DNA of 64,000 bases. Origin: Lentimicrobium saccharophilum (GTDB taxonomy: Bacteria; Bacteroidota; Bacteroidia; Bacteroidales; Lentimicrobiaceae). Shown piece after piece: positions 61,203 to 64,000 of the stretch; position 1 is the first letter of the stretch; each line of letters starts with the position of its first letter. The notes under the pieces are model-generated. The model searched no databases, had not been told where the DNA came from, and saw nothing but the letters and a program-made list of their open reading frames with translations. A program made the translations under genes and the position numbers. The stretch covers positions 905,748 through 969,747 of the forward strand of contig NZ_DF968182.1 of the NCBI RefSeq assembly GCF_001192835.1, in the 5' to 3' direction.

Positions 61203-62207
61203 CTACCTGTTTTTTAAATTGAACGCCGCGATCACCCCGGCAGTCATCAGCCAGGCGCCGGCTCCCGCCGCCGGGCCACCCCAAAGCGCAGCCGCGGTAA
61301 TGGCGATAATCATCAGTGCAAACTCCCACCAGGCCGGCTTGATTTTTTGATAAGTGTTTCCGTAACTTTTAAAAAGCGGGGTGGTTCCGTTTTGGATAAG
61401 AAGATGTCTGTCGGAGCGGAATTCTGCATCTTTTTCCGGCCAGACGATCATCCCGGCGCTGGGAATACCGTATTTAAAAAGATACAGCCATCCGCTCTCC
61501 CTGTTTTGCAGATAGTGCCCGTATTCATGCCTGAGCAGCTTGAGCAGGGGGGATTGTCTGCCGGGTACCAGCATTTTCTCAACTACCGGTCCGCCCATAT
61601 CATTCACTAAAATAAAAGATCCGAAAGTGACACCGTTGGCCATGGGGACTTTTCCCTGCATAAAAGTTGCCCCGCCCCCGGCAATGGTTTTCTCGAATAA
61701 CCATACGCTGTTAAGCAGATGGGCAACGGCATTGCCGAGCAGGGTCTGGGGTTGCTCCCAGAATTGCCGGCCAAGCCCCTGCTGAATTCCCCTTAATAAA
61801 GGTTGCCCGGGTTCTATATAAAAGTTGCCTGCCAGGATGCGCAAGGCATTGTCCATGACATTCCCTTTGCCGGTTGTAACTATCCTGAGCAACCCGCTGA
61901 TAAAACCCAGCATCGCGGGCACCAGGGTGATCCACAGCCAGACAAGCACCAAAACCGGTGCAATGGCAAAAATCACCCCTGTGAGTAATCCGCTCAGCAC
62001 ACCGGTTAACAGTCCCTGAAACATCAGGTTTTGTTTTATCTTGCCGGCTTCAACCTGTTCTTTTCCGGGAAAGTAAAAGGGCAGAAAAAGCAGGTAAAGC
62101 AATACCCAGCCTGCAATTATCAGCGTCCAGGGGGCATCAGCCAGGTCGTGCCTGAATAATTTCAGCCATTGCTGTGCATCTGTAAATACATCCATGAAGT
62201 TGATCAT
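61203..62207 (-). CDS. Multi-spanning membrane protein with an HEYGH motif
   Basis: 334 residues. One or two N-terminal hydrophobic segments and a glycine-rich pair (GLLTGVLSGLLTGVIFAIAP) are followed by LVWLWITLVPAMLG. At about residue 227 the sequence LLRHEYGHYLQNRESG carries HEYGH, which resembles the HExxH zinc-protease motif, in a polar region. Two more helices lie near the C-terminus. I do not recognise the family. It starts 5 bases after the alpha-2-macroglobulin stop, so the two are co-transcribed. Confidence 0.65.
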   Translation of the reverse strand: MINFMDVFTDAQQWLKLFRHDLADAPWTLIIAGWVLLYLLFLPFYFPGKEQVEAGKIKQNLMFQGLLTGVLSGLLTGVIFAIAPVLVLVWLWITLVPAMLGFISGLLRIVTTGKGNVMDNALRILAGNFYIEPGQPLLRGIQQGLGRQFWEQPQTLLGNAVAHLLNSVWLFEKTIAGGGATFMQGKVPMANGVTFGSFILVNDMGGPVVEKMLVPGRQSPLLKLLRHEYGHYLQNRESGWLYLFKYGIPSAGMIVWPEKDAEFRSDRHLLIQNGTTPLFKSYGNTYQKIKPAWWEFALMIIAITAAALWGGPAAGAGAWLMTAGVIAAFNLKNR

Positions 62208-62212
62208 ATCCT

Positions 62213-64000
62213 TTATTTTACCCTGACTTCTCCTGATCCATGGTAGGAATAATACTGTCCGTTATACATGGCATCCGCGCTTACCGGTCCCTGCTTAAAG
62301 GTTCCTTTGGAGGTTGCCCTGACCATATAATAGAATTTCTGCTGTTTGCCGCCTGCATTGACAAACAGATTGATCCTGTCGTCCCTGATATCGGTGTAGT
62401 CGGGAACCGATTGTTCTTTGGCCCAGTCAATGCCTCTGTCGGCAGTCAGGCGGGTGTTTTCCACTTCGAAACAGGCCGGCAGGATATCGGTGATCACAAC
62501 ATTTTCAACGGTGCTGTTGTCGTTGGTCGAAAGGGTGATTTCAACCACGATCAGGTCATTCTGCCTGATCTCATGCGGGTCGACCTGAGCACCGTTGCGG
62601 TTGAGCAAACGCCGTCTGACGGATAATACCCTGTCTTCTTCCCTGCTTTTTCCCGGCAACGGAATGCCCTCCGTTTCGAGATAATAGTATAGCGTGCCTG
62701 TGCCGCTTGTGGTAATTGTTGCTTCTGAGCCGGTTATATCCAGCGAAAGGTCATCTCCCTTGAAGGATACTGTTTGCCGGCCTTTTACAGCGATACCGGC
62801 GGAGATGCTACCGGATTTTGCTTGTCCGGCCAGCCTGCCTAATGCCAGCAGAGAGAACGCTCTTTCCTGGGTGGACATCCAGCGGGAAGCGTTCATCATC
62901 TCACCCACCTGCCGTGCAAGCATGGCAACCTGCGGATGGTCAGGATCAGCGCTTACCAGGGTATAGAGGGCCACGGCTCTGTCGCGCAATGGCGAGCTGT
63001 AACTGCCACCGTTCATTACGGCGGGTTCTGTGCTGTTATCCCAGGAGCGGGGTAAAAGATCCTCGAAACTTCTGCGGTCGCCGGCAAGGGCATAGGCACA
63101 GGCAAGCATAAAGCGGCTGTCGGTGCTCAACTCTCCCGCCATTGCCTTATAGTAGTTCATAGTGGGCAAATGCTGCTTTCCTGCCAATGCAAGTATATAG
63201 AGCGAATAGAAGGTTTCGCGGTTTGGCTGGTATCTCCGCTGCCATTGGTTGTTGCCTTCGGTTTTATAGAAATATTCTGTTACCGGTTTCTGTTTGATTT
63301 TTTCAGTGAGGTAGCGGTAGATATTGCCGGCCACAACGGGGTTGACTGTATACCCGGCATTTTCGGCTTCATAGAGGAAGTGGGCAGCATAGGCTGAGTT
63401 CCACCAATGCGCTTCTCCGCCCGAAGGCCAGGAGACAAGGCCGCCGTTGTACTGCTGAAGGGCAGCGATTTTCATGATGGCCTCGTTGATATTTTCCGCA
63501 GTATTGAATTTCCCGGCCAAATGTCCCTGCTTCAGCATCCCGGCAAGGTCGTCGAAATAGAGCTGGGGGAAGGCTGCCGAAATGGTCTGCTCGAGGCATC
63601 CATAAGGATAATTCACCAATTCGCTCAGGTTGCGGGCATAACGTCCGGCTGGTGACCGGGTGAGCAGCAGTTTTGCCGAGGCCGTTCCCTCCATGAATGC
63701 TGTCGCCGGTTTAAGTGCAACTTTCTGCCCGCCTTTTATACTTCCTGCCTCCGCTGTTTTCTCCAGACTTACAGCCGGCCTTACACCGATTTCTGTTAAT
63801 TCGGTAAAGGTTTCGCCTGCCGCTGCCGCATTTACGGTAATTTCAGCCTTGCCGGTAGCCCCCCCGGCTGTAAGGGGATAGAACAGCTGCTTTTCACTGT
63901 TGGGCGGTAACCTGAATTCCGGTTCACTGAGTTTCCCTGCCTTCAGCGGGCCTGAAATCTTGATGGCCGGTTTCACGGTCATCGGTTTATCTGTGGTATT
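62213..64000 (-). CDS. Alpha-2-macroglobulin family protein, C-terminal part (partial)
   Basis: The frame runs open to the right window edge, so the N-terminus lies outside; about 595 residues are visible. NYPYGCLEQTISAAFP carries the thioester motif CLEQ, as in bacterial alpha-2-macroglobulins, and is followed by the alpha/alpha toroid of the thioester domain (EAHWWNSAYAAHFLYEAENAGY) and the C-terminal receptor-like domain (VVITDILPACFEVENTRL). Bacterial A2Ms trap attacking proteases in the periplasm and are often paired with pbpC, which is not seen here. The HEYGH protein gene follows 5 bases later. Confidence 0.88.
   Translation of the reverse strand, partial: NTTDKPMTVKPAIKISGPLKAGKLSEPEFRLPPNSEKQLFYPLTAGGATGKAEITVNAAAAGETFTELTEIGVRPAVSLEKTAEAGSIKGGQKVALKPATAFMEGTASAKLLLTRSPAGRYARNLSELVNYPYGCLEQTISAAFPQLYFDDLAGMLKQGHLAGKFNTAENINEAIMKIAALQQYNGGLVSWPSGGEAHWWNSAYAAHFLYEAENAGYTVNPVVAGNIYRYLTEKIKQKPVTEYFYKTEGNNQWQRRYQPNRETFYSLYILALAGKQHLPTMNYYKAMAGELSTDSRFMLACAYALAGDRRSFEDLLPRSWDNSTEPAVMNGGSYSSPLRDRAVALYTLVSADPDHPQVAMLARQVGEMMNASRWMSTQERAFSLLALGRLAGQAKSGSISAGIAVKGRQTVSFKGDDLSLDITGSEATITTSGTGTLYYYLETEGIPLPGKSREEDRVLSVRRRLLNRNGAQVDPHEIRQNDLIVVEITLSTNDNSTVENVVITDILPACFEVENTRLTADRGIDWAKEQSVPDYTDIRDDRINLFVNAGGKQQKFYYMVRATSKGTFKQGPVSADAMYNGQYYSYHGSGEVRVK

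Overview
This window is a chromosomal segment of a Bacteroidota bacterium, most likely of the order Bacteroidales. The grounds are the gene families (BT_3928-like DoxX protein, DUF4476, DUF1599, DUF2461, fused 2-oxoacid dehydrogenase E1, AmgK-RapZ fusion, many outer-membrane barrels, PorV-like protein) and the promoters. About twenty start regions carry the Bacteroidota -7 box TAnnTTTG, several with a TTTG or TTG element about 18-23 bp upstream. Shine-Dalgarno sites are mostly absent. The species cannot be named from sequence alone. Almost everything is ordinary housekeeping DNA; I see no prophage, integron, CRISPR array or insertion sequence.

Layout. 1-2.2 kb: phospholipid synthesis (DUF2007 end, cdsA, psd) and a small Cys-rich secreted protein. 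2.2-4.7 kb: HAD phosphatase, divergent from an SPFH / unknown / ribbon-helix-helix trio. 4.7-17.7 kb: radical SAM protein, POT peptide transporter, a helix-hairpin-helix outer-membrane protein with a PorV-like partner, DUF2461, DUF454, M3 peptidase, fused 2-oxoacid dehydrogenase E1 and a small barrel protein. 17.8-24.5 kb: tsaC, glycosyltransferase 9 and dapD; divergent ruvX-def; a lipoprotein; cdaA-folP; DUF1599. 24.5-33.6 kb: a same-strand run of DoxX/MauE protein, DppB-type permease, tpiA, prmA, a 1494-residue unknown secreted protein and plsY. 33.7-45.3 kb: dnaN, a lipoprotein, DUF3795, ABC-F, cold-shock protein, two YkgJ-type proteins, a TerB-DnaJ protein, two RNA-methyltransferase-type genes, a porin-like protein, mtgA and DUF4476.

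45.4-53.8 kb is central metabolism: ppdK and pckA at the PEP node, then a split lysine-ketoglutarate reductase / saccharopine dehydrogenase pair for lysine breakdown, then a beta carbonic anhydrase. 53.9-54.4 kb holds tRNA-Asp and a tiny GIY-YIG nuclease gene that lies between two identical 29-bp terminator copies and ends in a degenerate tRNA-like remnant. I rate this the most unusual locus here. 54.7-60.4 kb is one minus-strand operon: an AmgK-RapZ fusion, a 42-residue zinc-ribbon-like protein (shorter than usual ORF cut-offs), an unknown 126-residue protein, MurU-like nucleotidyltransferase and an AddB-like nuclease. It looks like MurNAc recycling joined to DNA repair. The window ends with a rubrerythrin-like protein, a membrane protein with an HEYGH motif, and the C-terminal part of an alpha-2-macroglobulin cut by the window edge.

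Several automatic long-ORF starts (3023, 37902, 41094, 20323) fall inside or just upstream of a -7 box, so the true starts are downstream; the coordinates given here use those corrected starts. All assignments come from reading motifs by eye; no database search was run.
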